From contig JAHDOV010000004.1 in the NCBI GenBank assembly GCA_018434685.1, positions 248,001-312,000 on the forward strand: a stretch of 64,000 bases of DNA, in the 5' to 3' direction. Below, in pieces: positions 35,664-44,969 of this stretch. Position 1 is the first letter of the stretch. Each line of letters begins with the position of its first letter. Origin of the DNA: Deltaproteobacteria bacterium. GTDB lineage: Bacteria > Desulfobacterota > Desulfomonilia > UBA1062. Below the pieces are notes generated by a model. That model was not told where the DNA came from and did no database searches. It saw only the letters and a list, made by a program, of their open reading frames with translations. Both the position numbers and the translations under genes were made by a program.

Positions 35664-36685
35664 TTTCCCAGTACCTGCGTGATCTCATGCCTGTCAGGGG
35701 TGTATCCGTAACACGTGCTGTAGAAAGAGACCATCTCCTGGGCCATGTCGAAGCGCACCTCCTTCGGGTAGAGTTTGCTGGCAAGCCACATGATGCCGAG
35801 GAGCGACTCGGGCGTGGGGACATCCCACGAGCCGATGAAGTAGGGCGACATGTACACATTGCCTGAGAGTACCGCGCGAAGTCCGGCAAGACGCGGGTCT
35901 TTCGTAAAGCTCTCAACACGAGCGGTTCCGTAATTGCCGATGAAGATACAGTCCGGGTTCCATGCCAGCAGGTGCTCGACGGATATGCTGCACCAGCCGC
36001 CGCGTGCCTGGTGAGCCACATTGGTCCCTCCGGCATACTCGATGACGAAATTCTGGTAGTAGTCACCGCCGGCAGTACTGAGCATATCCGGTCCGGCAAA
36101 GTATACCCGTTTCTTTTCCGGCAGGGTTGAGGTCGTTTCCTCAATAGCATCGAGGTGTCTCCTGTAGAAGTCCACCACCTCTGCTGCACGCTCCTGTCTG
36201 TTCATGATCTCTCCCACCAGAACGATGCCCTCCATGAGGGCTTCCGGGGTCTCGAGCTTCAAACAGACAGTCGCTATGCCGGTGTCATGAAAATTGCTGC
36301 CCCGGGAATTTCTCATGTGGGTAAAAACCACATCCGGTCTCATCTTGATGATCTCTTCTGCGGAGATGTCTCCGTTCGAGGACTTCCCGGGCCGGTATAT
36401 CCGGTCTATGGGGGGATAGATCCTGCTCATGACGGGGTTCACATCCATAGCGGAGATTCCCACGAGCGTCTCCTGGGCCCCTACGAGAAAAATGAGCTGG
36501 GTAGCGATGGGGTAGATGGCAGTAACCACACGGTTGACCTGCGCGGGGATATGAACCGTGTTACCGGCCATGTCCACTATGAGCCGGTCATTCTTCGTTG
36601 TCCCTGATTCTGACGGGTAGAGCATGGCCAGGGCAAAGAGGATGATGACCAGGGCAGGCAAAGCGAAAACGACAATCTTTTTCAT
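35660..36685 (-). CDS. Periplasmic binding protein of metal-chelate ABC transporter (BP-2)
   Basis: 341 residues, paralogue of BP-1 (shared WDVPTPESLLGIMWLA, DYYQNFVIEYAGGTNV, LKLETPEALMEG). The N-terminal hydrophobic stretch (residues 4-22) lacks a clear AxA cleavage site, so it may stay anchored in the inner membrane while BP-1 is free (inference). Overlaps the ATPase gene and the permease gene by four bases each, which makes it the primary partner of this permease. Confidence 0.88.
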   Translation of the reverse strand: MKKIVVFALPALVIILFALAMLYPSESGTTKNDRLIVDMAGNTVHIPAQVNRVVTAIYPIATQLIFLVGAQETLVGISAMDVNPVMSRIYPPIDRIYRPGKSSNGDISAEEIIKMRPDVVFTHMRNSRGSNFHDTGIATVCLKLETPEALMEGIVLVGEIMNRQERAAEVVDFYRRHLDAIEETTSTLPEKKRVYFAGPDMLSTAGGDYYQNFVIEYAGGTNVAHQARGGWCSISVEHLLAWNPDCIFIGNYGTARVESFTKDPRLAGLRAVLSGNVYMSPYFIGSWDVPTPESLLGIMWLASKLYPKEVRFDMAQEMVSFYSTCYGYTPDRHEITQVLGK

Positions 36686-37494
36686 GAGGTGAAGTTCCCC
36701 CGGCTGAGATGATCCAGGGCCGGCATGACCCCGCGGATGAGATTTTCCTTTCTTATTTCTTCCACATCCACTGCATAGACCTGTTTGATGTTTCTGCTGT
36801 TTATCACCTCCTGGGGCGATCCCCTGGAGATGATCCTACCTTGGTGGAGGATCATGACCTCATCGGCATAGTTCAGTGCGTGGTTCGGATCGTGCGTTGC
36901 AATGATGGCGAGAAGTCCTTTGTCCCTGACGAGCCGTTTGAGAATCGACAGGACACGGATCTGGTTTCTGAAGTCCAGGTGATTCGTGGGTTCGTCGAGG
37001 ATCATGATCGGTGTGTTCTGGGCAAGGGCGCGGGCTATGAGGACGAGCTGGCGTTCACCGCCGCTGATCTTGGTATAGAGCTTATCGGACAGGTGTGTAA
37101 TCCCGGTCTCATGCATGGCCTCCTGCGCGATGGCCTTGTCTTTCTCGGACGGATTCGAGAATGAACCGATATAGGGGGCCCTGCCCATGATCACCATGTT
37201 GCTCACCAGGTAGGGAAAAATGATCGTATGTTCCTGCGGCACGACACTCATCAATCGTGCGCATTCCTGTCTGCTCAGGCTCTCAATGGATCTGCCGGCA
37301 ATGGTAATGCTGCCGGCATCACGGGAAAGGATACCGGAGAGGCATCTGAGAATGGTGGTCTTTCCGGAGCCGTTTCCGCCCATGAGCGCATAGAGCATGC
37401 CCTTTCTGAACTGAAACGATATATCGTCAAAGACACGCTTGTCTTTCTCGTAGCAGAAACCGAGATGTTCGACCTCGAGCAGGGGCATGTTCAT
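36682..37494 (-). CDS. ABC transporter ATPase (FecE/BtuD type)
   Basis: 270 residues. Walker A GGNGSGKTT (about 37-45), Q-loop VVPQEHTI, signature KISGGERQLVLIARAL, Walker B IMILDEPTNHLD, and H-loop IATHDPNHAL are complete. Energises the FecCD permease. The C-terminal extension (about 245-270) is short. One base separates it from the tonB stop, so it belongs to the same transcript. Confidence 0.94.
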   Translation of the reverse strand: MNMPLLEVEHLGFCYEKDKRVFDDISFQFRKGMLYALMGGNGSGKTTILRCLSGILSRDAGSITIAGRSIESLSRQECARLMSVVPQEHTIIFPYLVSNMVIMGRAPYIGSFSNPSEKDKAIAQEAMHETGITHLSDKLYTKISGGERQLVLIARALAQNTPIMILDEPTNHLDFRNQIRVLSILKRLVRDKGLLAIIATHDPNHALNYADEVMILHQGRIISRGSPQEVINSRNIKQVYAVDVEEIRKENLIRGVMPALDHLSRGNFTS

Positions 37495-37495
37495 T

Positions 37496-38125
37496 TCATG
37501 AATCCTGCACGAGGCGGAAGGTGATGGGTATGCTCAGCGTCAGGGTTTCATCTGGCGGGGGAGGGAAGATACAGTGCTCTATCGTCGTGAGCGAGGCCCT
37601 GTCGAGAATACCGTAGCCCGATGGATTGGTGATCGAGATGTTGCTTACCTTGCCGGATGCATCAATGGTGAAACGGACGTTGACGGTTCCCTCGAGCCCT
37701 CTCCTCCTGGCGCTGCTGGGGTAATAGAGGTTATGGCGAATGATCTCGAGGATCTGCTTCTGGTAGAGGTTCACCATGAGATCTCGATCTACGGCCTGAG
37801 GAGCTGCCGGGAGATCCTCCTGTACCGGCTGTGGATCAACAGGGGCTACCTGTTCTTCCACCGGCGGCTGCGGGGGCTCTTCGGGTTCCGGTTCCGGTTT
37901 AGGCTTCGGCTTCGGTTTAGGCTTCGGTTTAGGCTTCGGCTTGGGTGGCGGCGGCGGTTCCGGGGCGATGACCTTTTCCTGCGGCTGCTCTTTCTGGACC
38001 AGGGTCACCACAACCGGCTGGTACCGGGGTTTCATAATATTCGACGCATCCAGGATCTCGGTGATTGCGAGATGGATGAAGAGCGATAGAATTATGAAGA
38101 ACAAAAATTTAATGAGATTTTTCAT
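37496..38125 (-). CDS. tonB: TonB energy-transducing protein
   Basis: 209 residues. N-terminal membrane anchor (about 5-20), a long proline-rich periplasmic spacer with alternating Lys-Pro and Glu-Pro (about 57-95), and a C-terminal TonB domain (YPSSARRRGLEGTVNVRFTID and GYGILDRASLTTIEHC). It couples the proton gradient sensed by ExbBD to the outer-membrane receptor encoded at 39110-41179. The start overlaps the exbD end by 17 bases. Confidence 0.93.
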   Translation of the reverse strand: MKNLIKFLFFIILSLFIHLAITEILDASNIMKPRYQPVVVTLVQKEQPQEKVIAPEPPPPPKPKPKPKPKPKPKPKPEPEPEEPPQPPVEEQVAPVDPQPVQEDLPAAPQAVDRDLMVNLYQKQILEIIRHNLYYPSSARRRGLEGTVNVRFTIDASGKVSNISITNPSGYGILDRASLTTIEHCIFPPPPDETLTLSIPITFRLVQDS

Positions 38126-38507
38126 CGGTCACAATCGATATCTTGGTGAGGCCGGTTTTCCTGAGGGTGTCGAGGATTTCTATAAACACCCCGTACGGCC
38201 CGTCTTTATCCTCAAGGAGCAGGATATCCCTTCCCGGGGGTATCCTGACTATGTCATCAAGGGTGGCAGGGGAATTGTTGAGGGTAAATGTCCCGTCGCT
38301 CGCTATGGCAATGGTGTATGGGTCTGTATGATCCTGGGGCATCGAGGTTTCTGCCTCGGGCAGGGTCAGATCCATGCTGGGCTCGATGTACGATGTTGTC
38401 AGCAGGAAAAAGATGAGCAGGAGAAAGACGATATCCACCATGGGCGTGACATCGAGAGAGGAAAACCCATCGCTTTTGGATTTATTGTTTATCCGTATCA
38501 TTGCCAT
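38109..38507 (-). CDS. exbD: ExbD/TolR proton-channel subunit
   Basis: 132 residues. SLDVTPMVDIVFLLLIFFLLTT carries the conserved transmembrane Asp needed for proton use, followed by a periplasmic domain. The start overlaps the exbB end by 26 bases. With the ExbB and TonB genes in the same order, it forms a dedicated energising complex for this receptor. Confidence 0.93.
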   Translation of the reverse strand: MAMIRINNKSKSDGFSSLDVTPMVDIVFLLLIFFLLTTSYIEPSMDLTLPEAETSMPQDHTDPYTIAIASDGTFTLNNSPATLDDIVRIPPGRDILLLEDKDGPYGVFIEILDTLRKTGLTKISIVTDEKSH

Positions 38508-39027
38508 GCTCGATGATCTCCAGTTCTGCCTGTCGTGCTGTCATCTTGGCGATTCTGCCTACGAGATGCGAAAGATAATGATACATGAAGAAGGTCACGA
38601 TCGCCACGATGAGACCTTCTGCCGTGGTAAGCAGCGCGACCCAGATACCCGAGGCGAGAATCGCGGGCTTCACCGTGCCCCCCATCTCGGAGACCTGCTT
38701 GAAGGCCTGGATCATGCCGAGGACCGTACCGAGCAGTCCCAGCAGGGGCGCTACGGTGGATATCAGCCGAAGGAAGGTGATGCTCGAGGACAGGTGCTCC
38801 ACCTTGTCTTCTATCCTGTATGCAATCAGCTCCGAAAGCTGCCCTGCAGGCATGCCGGCATGTTCTCGCATCAGGGAAAGGATGGTCTCCATAAAGGCCT
38901 TGCCCTGCTTTGAACGGACTCGCTCCCAGTGCAGGGAGATGAATCGTTCCAAAAACAGGGCGAGGGAAATAACGGAGATTCCTGCCAGGATATACCCTAC
39001 AATGCCACTTTTTTCTAACCACTCCAT
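38482..39027 (-). CDS. exbB: ExbB/TolQ proton-channel subunit
   Basis: 181 residues with three membrane helices (about 6-24, 85-110, 120-148). The MotA/TolQ/ExbB signature is visible in the segment APLLGLLGTVLGMIQAF and in GIWVALLTTAEGLIVAI. Start ATG 39027 follows CAGGAG. It lies 82 bp after the receptor gene; that gap carries a 7-bp inverted repeat (CCCCGGG at 39050, CCCGGGG at 39071) without a T-run, which may temper expression of the downstream genes relative to the receptor. Confidence 0.92.
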   Translation of the reverse strand: MEWLEKSGIVGYILAGISVISLALFLERFISLHWERVRSKQGKAFMETILSLMREHAGMPAGQLSELIAYRIEDKVEHLSSSITFLRLISTVAPLLGLLGTVLGMIQAFKQVSEMGGTVKPAILASGIWVALLTTAEGLIVAIVTFFMYHYLSHLVGRIAKMTARQAELEIIEHGNDTDKQ

Positions 39028-39109
39028 GTTATACTCCTGATGATATCGACCCCGGGAAGCAGGAATGCCGCCCGGGGCACGTGCTGTACTGTTTTTCGTC
39101 GGTGCGCGT

Positions 39110-41179
39110 TTATAGCTTTGCCGTAGCCTTTATGAAGAATGTTCTCCCGGTGCTCTCATCATAGCTTTCCCAGTAGGTTTTATCAAATGCATTGTAGATC
39201 GCGCCGGTTATCTCAAAGTGCTCTGACCGGTACCCGAGATTGAAATCGATGACGGAATACGGATCGTAACCGTCCATACGGTAGTCGTAGATATCGCTGT
39301 TGTCATCGTTCATGTACCGGTCTCCAACATAGCGCAGCGTGAGGTTGGAGAATACCGTGCCGTCGTCGTAGTCAAGGCCGATATTGAAGGCATTCTTGGG
39401 TATATCGGTGAATTCTTTCCCCTCGATCTGTTCGGCCAGGACAGGATTGTCGACATCGCTGATTCTCGTGTAGGTCTTGGTGAAATTGAAGAAGAGGCCG
39501 AGATCGTTGGTGATGGTGAGATCAACCGTGGCCTCATAGCCTCTGGTCCATGCCTCGGCAACATTCTCATACCGGTAATCATTGTTGCCGTCACCGTCGA
39601 GGTCCGCAGTATCAACCTGGTAAATCAAGTCGTTGAAGTTGTTTGTGAAGTAGGTGAAGCCGACCTTGACAACAGGAGAAAGTTTCCTGTCGAGACCCAG
39701 CTCATAGGATCTTGTCGTTTCGGGGTTGAGATCCGGGTTTGGCAGAGAAGTGCCGCGGCGCCCCCGGGAATACTTGAATGCCTCCCACAGGGTCGGGCCC
39801 CTGAAGGCATCACCAGCAGATGCCCTGAATGTGGTATTGGCGTCCGGTCTGTACACCAGGGAAATCTTCGGCGAGACATAGGTCTCGGAGGAGCTTGGCG
39901 TGTCTATGGGGAAACCCAGGTCTGCGCTGTTTGTTTCTGCATTGAAGGACTTCCAGGAATCATAGCGGGCGCCGGCGTAGAGGGTGATGGTATCGGTGGC
40001 ATCGAACTGATCCTGAAGGTAGAAGCCGATGGTCCTTGTGCTCCCTTTTGTCATCTGGTCGTCGTCGGGCTCCGGGGTGCTTCCCTCGTCCACCGATGAT
40101 ACGCGGCCCTGGGTCCAGTCCGTTCCGAGTGTGAGGATGTTTTTGTTCAGGGTGATGTTGGTCTGCAGGCCGGCGTTATAGTGAGAGTTCGGACGTACAG
40201 AGTCTCCGGAGTTGTTGTTCCAGATGAAGAGGTCCTTGTAATTGTCTGTCAGGCCTGCATTGAAAAGAATTTCGAGATTTTCGATATCGGCATTGTAGTA
40301 GGAGAGCAGATAGTTGTTCGTGGCATGCTCCCGGTATGAAGCAGAGAGGTAGGCGCCGTCGAATGTCTGTGTTGCCTCGGGATCAAGCTTGTAGGTGGCA
40401 TGGGTGTACTTGAGGTTCAGGTAGGACTCTGCGCTCATGTCCCAGGAGATCCCCGCGGTCAGTGCGTTGCTGCTCGATTCGAGGCGCTGATACCCCTGAA
40501 TATAGGTGACCCCGCCATCGGCCGTGGGGACCTCGACGGTATTGGTGCCGGGCCGCGAGGTGGTGCTTGTCTCTTCGGGATCATCCATCTTCATGGACCG
40601 TGCCACGATGCTGTAGGTGAGATCGCCGAAACTCCCGCCGTGGCCGATGGAGGCGGTTTCGGTCTTGTAGCTTCCCCTGCCGTACGACACCTCGAGCGGG
40701 GAGTGATCGGTCTTGGTGATGATATTGATAACACCGCCCATGGCCCCGCCGCCATAGAGTGAAGACGTAGGTCCGCGGACCACCTCGATGCGGTCGATGT
40801 TCTCAACAGGGATGCTCCACCAGTGGATATTGCCTTCGTAATTGTTCATCGCCTGTCCATCCAGCAGGACGAGGGTCTGTGAGGCATTGGGCATTCCGCG
40901 CAGGTGGATCGGGGCAAAGGAATCGGACAGTCCGAGAACGCCGTCACGTCTCTCGCTGTAGACGCCGGGAAGATTTCGCAGCGCCTCGTCTGCAAACCGG
41001 GCATTGGTCTTTTTAATGGTCTCGCTCGTGACGACATCCACGGTTGCCGGTGATTCCTCGATGTTCTGCTGGGTCTTTGTGGCGGTTATCACCACCTCCT
41101 GCAGTTGCTGTTGTTCTGCAAGAGCAGCGCTGCCCATGAATAATGACGCAAGTAACAACGTGATGCATAAACGATTCAT
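39110..41179 (-). CDS. TonB-dependent outer-membrane receptor
   Basis: 689 residues. Signal peptide to about residue 21 (SAALA), TonB box EVVITATK (about 28-35), plug domain (LPGVYSERRDG, LRGMPNASQTLVLLDG, RIEVVRGPTSSLYGGGAMGGVINIIT) and a 22-strand-type barrel ending in aromatic/hydrophobic residues (TFFIKATAKL). It resembles receptors for ferric siderophores and cobalamin; the ligand is not identifiable. First gene of the uptake run; its ATG has AGGAGG and is preceded by a structured leader (41289-41367). Confidence 0.93.
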   Translation of the reverse strand: MNRLCITLLLASLFMGSAALAEQQQLQEVVITATKTQQNIEESPATVDVVTSETIKKTNARFADEALRNLPGVYSERRDGVLGLSDSFAPIHLRGMPNASQTLVLLDGQAMNNYEGNIHWWSIPVENIDRIEVVRGPTSSLYGGGAMGGVINIITKTDHSPLEVSYGRGSYKTETASIGHGGSFGDLTYSIVARSMKMDDPEETSTTSRPGTNTVEVPTADGGVTYIQGYQRLESSSNALTAGISWDMSAESYLNLKYTHATYKLDPEATQTFDGAYLSASYREHATNNYLLSYYNADIENLEILFNAGLTDNYKDLFIWNNNSGDSVRPNSHYNAGLQTNITLNKNILTLGTDWTQGRVSSVDEGSTPEPDDDQMTKGSTRTIGFYLQDQFDATDTITLYAGARYDSWKSFNAETNSADLGFPIDTPSSSETYVSPKISLVYRPDANTTFRASAGDAFRGPTLWEAFKYSRGRRGTSLPNPDLNPETTRSYELGLDRKLSPVVKVGFTYFTNNFNDLIYQVDTADLDGDGNNDYRYENVAEAWTRGYEATVDLTITNDLGLFFNFTKTYTRISDVDNPVLAEQIEGKEFTDIPKNAFNIGLDYDDGTVFSNLTLRYVGDRYMNDDNSDIYDYRMDGYDPYSVIDFNLGYRSEHFEITGAIYNAFDKTYWESYDESTGRTFFIKATAKL

Positions 41180-41288
41180 GGTGATTCCTCCTGTTGGTAT
41201 AATATTGTATCTCTATAAACATAATAAGGACTGGTCCTGTCAACCTGAAAATCAATTATTTGGGGAGGATGTCTCCAGCAGAGGGGAA

Positions 41289-41367
41289 GGGAGGCAATCA
41301 CAGCTCAATAGAGAAGACAAGGAGGTGTTCTGCATCTTGCTGTAATTGCCCTCCCGAATACGGAGGC
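41289..41367 (-). promoter_or_regulatory. Structured leader upstream of the TonB-receptor gene (riboswitch candidate)
   Basis: On the minus strand the arm at 41339-41355 (GGGAGGGCAATTACAGC) can pair with the arm at 41289-41304 (GCTGTGATTGCCTCCC), about 16 bp with one bulge and a 34-base loop, or with the segment at 41362-41367 to form a short hairpin (CCTCCG-TATT-CGGGAGG). The two folds exclude each other. No T-run follows, so translational or processing control is likelier than termination. Class unassigned; it does not match the cobalamin riboswitch core I know. Confidence 0.45.
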
Positions 41368-41824
41368 TCTAGTTTCATCGAGTCCTCTTGGTACCGTGAT
41401 TAATATGCAACAAATAACATAACAATAATATCCGGTCAATACTAAAATGCACAGACAAGAGAATAAATGGGTTCATGGATTGTTGCTTGCGGGAATAATG
41501 CATATGGTGTCACGGATGTGCCCCGACCAAGACCACAAAAGTTGATTGATTTTAAGAAAGTAAAGATGGATCAGCGCTGTAGTTCATCAGGATCAGGGGA
41601 GGATCTGCCTGCGATGGGGGATGTTTTTCCGGGAGACGGATTTTTTCCGCGCCGGGCATGGAGGATGAGCTTTGAGGAAAAAATATCTGACCAGGGTGCG
41701 GCGACATGCGGGTGCCTGACCGGCAGGAGCTTTTCTTGATGATCTCATGACAAGAGAAAGAGGGGGGGGTGTATTATGCAAACAATAACATATAATTAAA
41801 ATGAATGATGGCTCAGTTTTTTTG

Positions 41825-41853
41825 TTGTGCTCTTGCTTCTGTTAGGTTAAAAT
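41825..41853 (+). promoter_or_regulatory. Sigma-70-type promoter candidate for fdhA
   Basis: TTGTGC at 41825-41830 and TAAAAT at 41848-41853 with a 17-bp spacer, about 40 bp before the formate dehydrogenase start. Motif quality is moderate. Confidence 0.4.
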
Positions 41854-41891
41854 GGTAGACACGTTAAAAATTATATAACAGGGGGGGCTTT

Positions 41892-44800
41892 ATGAATATA
41901 AGTAGGAGGGGTTTCCTGAAGCTTTCAGGTGGGACCCTTGCCGCTGCGGGCATTGGCGCGAGTGTCGGTGTAAGGACTGCATCGGCACAGCCTCTGAAAG
42001 TGCGCTACGCCAAAGAGGTGCCCACAATCTGTCCTTACTGTGCGGTCGGATGCGGAATCATCGCCCATGTAAGCAATGGTAAAGTCATCAACACCGAAGG
42101 CGATCCGAACCATCCTGTCAACAGGGGATCGTTGTGTTCCAAGGGCAGCGCGCTCTACCAGATACCCAACAACGACAAGAGGCTGGACAAGGTGCTTTAC
42201 CGGGCCCCTGGTGCTGATTCCTGGACACAGGTGAGCTGGGATTGGGCTCTGGACAAGATCGCCCGCAATGTGAAGACCGCCAGGGACAAGGGATTTGTGA
42301 AGACCAACAGCAAGGGCGAGGTCGTCAACCGGGTTGAAAATATCGCGTCGCTCGGCGGGGCAGGTCTCGACAACGAAGAGGTATACTCCCTGGTGAAATT
42401 CAAAAGGGCCCTCGGCCTGGTCTATATAGAGCACCAGGCGCGGATTTGACACAGCTCCACCGTCGCCGGTCTGGCGAACTCATTCGGACGTGGGGCAATG
42501 ACAAATCACTGGATAGATATTCAGTATGCCGATGTCATCATGGTCATCGGGTCCAATGCCGCAGAGAATCACCCGATCTCCTTCAAGTGGGTCAATGAGG
42601 CGAGAAACAAGAGAGGGGCGAAACTCATCAGTGTTGATCCCCGGTTTACCCGGACATCAGCAACGGCAGACTACTACGCACGTCTGCGATCGGGCTCCGA
42701 CATAGCCTTTATCGGGGGCATGATCCATTATGCGCTCGAAAACAACAGGATACAGAAGGACTATGTGGTTAATTATACCAATGCCGCATTCCTGCTGGAC
42801 CCTGGGTTCAAGGGGCCTGCCGATCTGGATGGCGTCTACTCGGGACTCACCAATGGCAAGTATGACAAGTCCACCTGGAGTTACCAGATGGATGAGAACG
42901 GCAATCCCCGGAAAGACCCGACGCTGACGGATCCCAACTGCGTCTTCCAACAGATGAAGAAGCACTATGAGCGCTACGATATGAAGACGGTCTGCAAGGT
43001 TACCGGAGGAGATGCCAAGGAGTATGAAGAGATATTCGATCTCTACACCTCTACCTGCAAACCCGAAAAATCTGCTACCATCATGTATGCAATGGGTGCT
43101 ACGCAGCACACATACGGATCCCAGAACGTGAGGGCCTATGCGGTACTGCAGCTCCTTCTCGGGAACATCGGCGTTGCCGGCGGCGGGATCAACGCACTGC
43201 GCGGCGAGAGCAACGTGCAGGGTTCGACAGACCATGCAGCCCTGTTCCATATCCTGCCCGGCTACCTCCAGACCCCGAAGGCATCCCAGCAGACCTATGA
43301 AAGGTATCTCACGGAGAGCACTCCGGTCACTAACGACCCCATGAGTGCAAACTGGTGGAGCAACTATCCCAAGTATGCGGCCAGCCTGCTCAAGGCATTC
43401 TGGAGAGAAGAGGATCTGGAGACGGCATACAGCTACCTCGGCAAGATCGAAAACGGCAAGAACTACTCCACCATCCCCATCATCGAACAGATGGCAGGCG
43501 GCAAGATCAAGGGGCTGTTCTGCTGGGGCCAGAATCCGGCCGTGGGCTGTCCGAGTTCCCGTCTTGTGAGAAGGGCCCTTGCCAAGCTGGACTGGCTGGT
43601 GGCAGTGGACCTGTGGGAGACCGAGACGGCAGCGTTCTGGCAGAAGGAAGCTGGCGTGGACCCCGCATACATCAATACAGAGGTGTTCCTCCTTCCGGCA
43701 GCTGCATCCATGGAAAAGGAAGGTTCCATATCCAACTCGGGCAGATGGGCGCAGTGGAGGTGGAAGGCCACCAATCCACCGGGCGATGCGCGAGACGACC
43801 TCTACATCATGACCGAGCTCTTCTTCAAGGTTCGGGAACTCTACGAGAAGGAAGGCGGGGCATTCCCGGAACCGATTCGCTCTCTGAGCTGGGAGTATGC
43901 AACCGCAGGTATGGACGGACATGCCCACCACCCGAACCCACGTGAGGTTGCCAAGGAGATCAACGGATTCTTCCTGAAAGACACGGAAATCAAGGGCACG
44001 GTATACAAGGCAGGACAGATGGTGCCGAGCTTTGCATTCCTGCAGGATGACGGATCAACGTGCAGCGGGAACTGGCTCTACTGTAACTCCGTCTCGGACA
44101 CTGAGAACCGGATGATGCGCCGCGACACCTCCGACCCAACCGGTCTTGGCTTCTACCATAATTGGTCGTGGTGCTGGCCGGTGAACAGGCGGGTCATTTA
44201 TAACCGTGCGAGCGTTGACATGCAGGGAAGACCCTGGGCGAAAGACAAACCCGTTATCTGGTGGGATGCCCTCAAAAAGACCTGGTTGGGTGATGTTCCC
44301 GACGGCGGATGGGCACCGGGCAGCAAATATGCATTCATCATGCTGCCTCACGGACACGCGCGGCTCTTTGCACCGGGTATGGCCGACGGCCCGTTCCCGG
44401 AGCACTATGAACCGCTGGAGTCCCAGGTGAGGAATCTCCTTTCCGATCAGCAGGAGTCACCGGTGATCTTCCGCTGGGACAAGGCGGTCAAGGAGCAGGT
44501 GTGCGATCCCATGCTCGTAGAGGGTGCTGCAGCCTGTGTGTATGGCAGTCCTGACAAGGACAAGTTCCCTATCGTCTGCACCACCTATCGGGTAACCGAG
44601 CACTGGCAGGCCGGACAGATGACCAGATGGCTGCCCTGGCTCGGCGAACTCGTACCGAACATGTTTATCGAGTTGAGCGAGGAGCTGGCGAAAGAGAAAG
44701 GCATCCGCAACGGGGCCAAGGTGAGGATTACCTCGATCAGGAACCTGGAGGGTATCGTGGCATACGCCATGGTTACCAAGAGATTCAAACCCTTTGAGGT

Positions 44801-44966
44801 GGATGGGAAGGTGCTTCATCAGATTGGCATGCTGTGGCACTTCGGATATAAAGGGAGGGTGACCGGAAGCATTGCGAACGACCTCACACCGCTTATCGGA
44901 GATGCAAACACCATGATCCCTGAGTACAAGGCATTCCTGGTAGATGTAAACAGGGAGGAGGTGTAA
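41892..44966 (+). CDS. fdhA: Formate dehydrogenase alpha subunit, selenocysteine-containing
   Basis: One reading frame of 1024 residues if the TGA at 42447-42449 is read as selenocysteine (residue 186). The context QARI-Sec-HSSTVAGLA is the invariant active site of respiratory formate dehydrogenases, and a SECIS hairpin follows. The N-terminus has a twin-arginine signal (SRRGFLKLSGG), so the enzyme faces the periplasm. A [4Fe-4S] site (CPYCAVGC...SLCSKGSA) and bis-MGD binding regions (MVIGSNAAENHP; GATQHTYGSQNVRA) are present, with Mo or W as metal. Ribosome site GGGGGG. The downstream half is not a separate gene; an ATG at 42498 is internal. Confidence 0.95.
42447..42485 (+). promoter_or_regulatory. 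SECIS element for selenocysteine insertion
   Basis: The stem TCGCC (42463-42467) / GGCGA (42473-42477) closes the loop GGTCT (42468-42472), identical to the GGUCU apical loop recognised by SelB in E. coli fdhF, at the expected distance of about 14 bases after the UGA. Confidence 0.88.
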
Positions 44967-44969
44967 GTC

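Larger units (their letters stand above)
41180..41891. other. 712-bp divergent intergenic region
   Basis: Between the minus-strand uptake locus and the plus-strand formate dehydrogenase. It contains the structured leader (41289-41367) and a promoter for fdhA near 41825-41853. A 90-codon plus-strand frame (41467-41739) has no recognisable domain or ribosome site and is not called. Confidence 0.55.

Noticed and set aside
37861-37960. Tandem nucleotide repeat (CGG/CTT rich)
   Set aside because: It encodes the Lys-Pro/Glu-Pro spacer expected in TonB, so it is explained by the protein.
39050-39077. Terminator between TonB receptor and exbB
   Set aside because: Only a 7-bp inverted repeat with no T-run; read-through to exbBD-tonB is expected.
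41180-41460. Cobalamin riboswitch before the TonB receptor
   Set aside because: A GGAGAC segment loosely resembles the B12 box, but the conserved core I would expect is not present; kept only as an unassigned structured leader.
41467-41739. 90-codon plus-strand open frame upstream of fdhA
   Set aside because: No domain, no ribosome site and low-complexity composition; more likely non-coding.
42447-42500. Apparent in-frame stop splitting formate dehydrogenase into two genes
   Set aside because: The TGA sits at the invariant selenocysteine site and is followed by a SECIS hairpin with GGUCU loop; the two halves form one normal-length protein.
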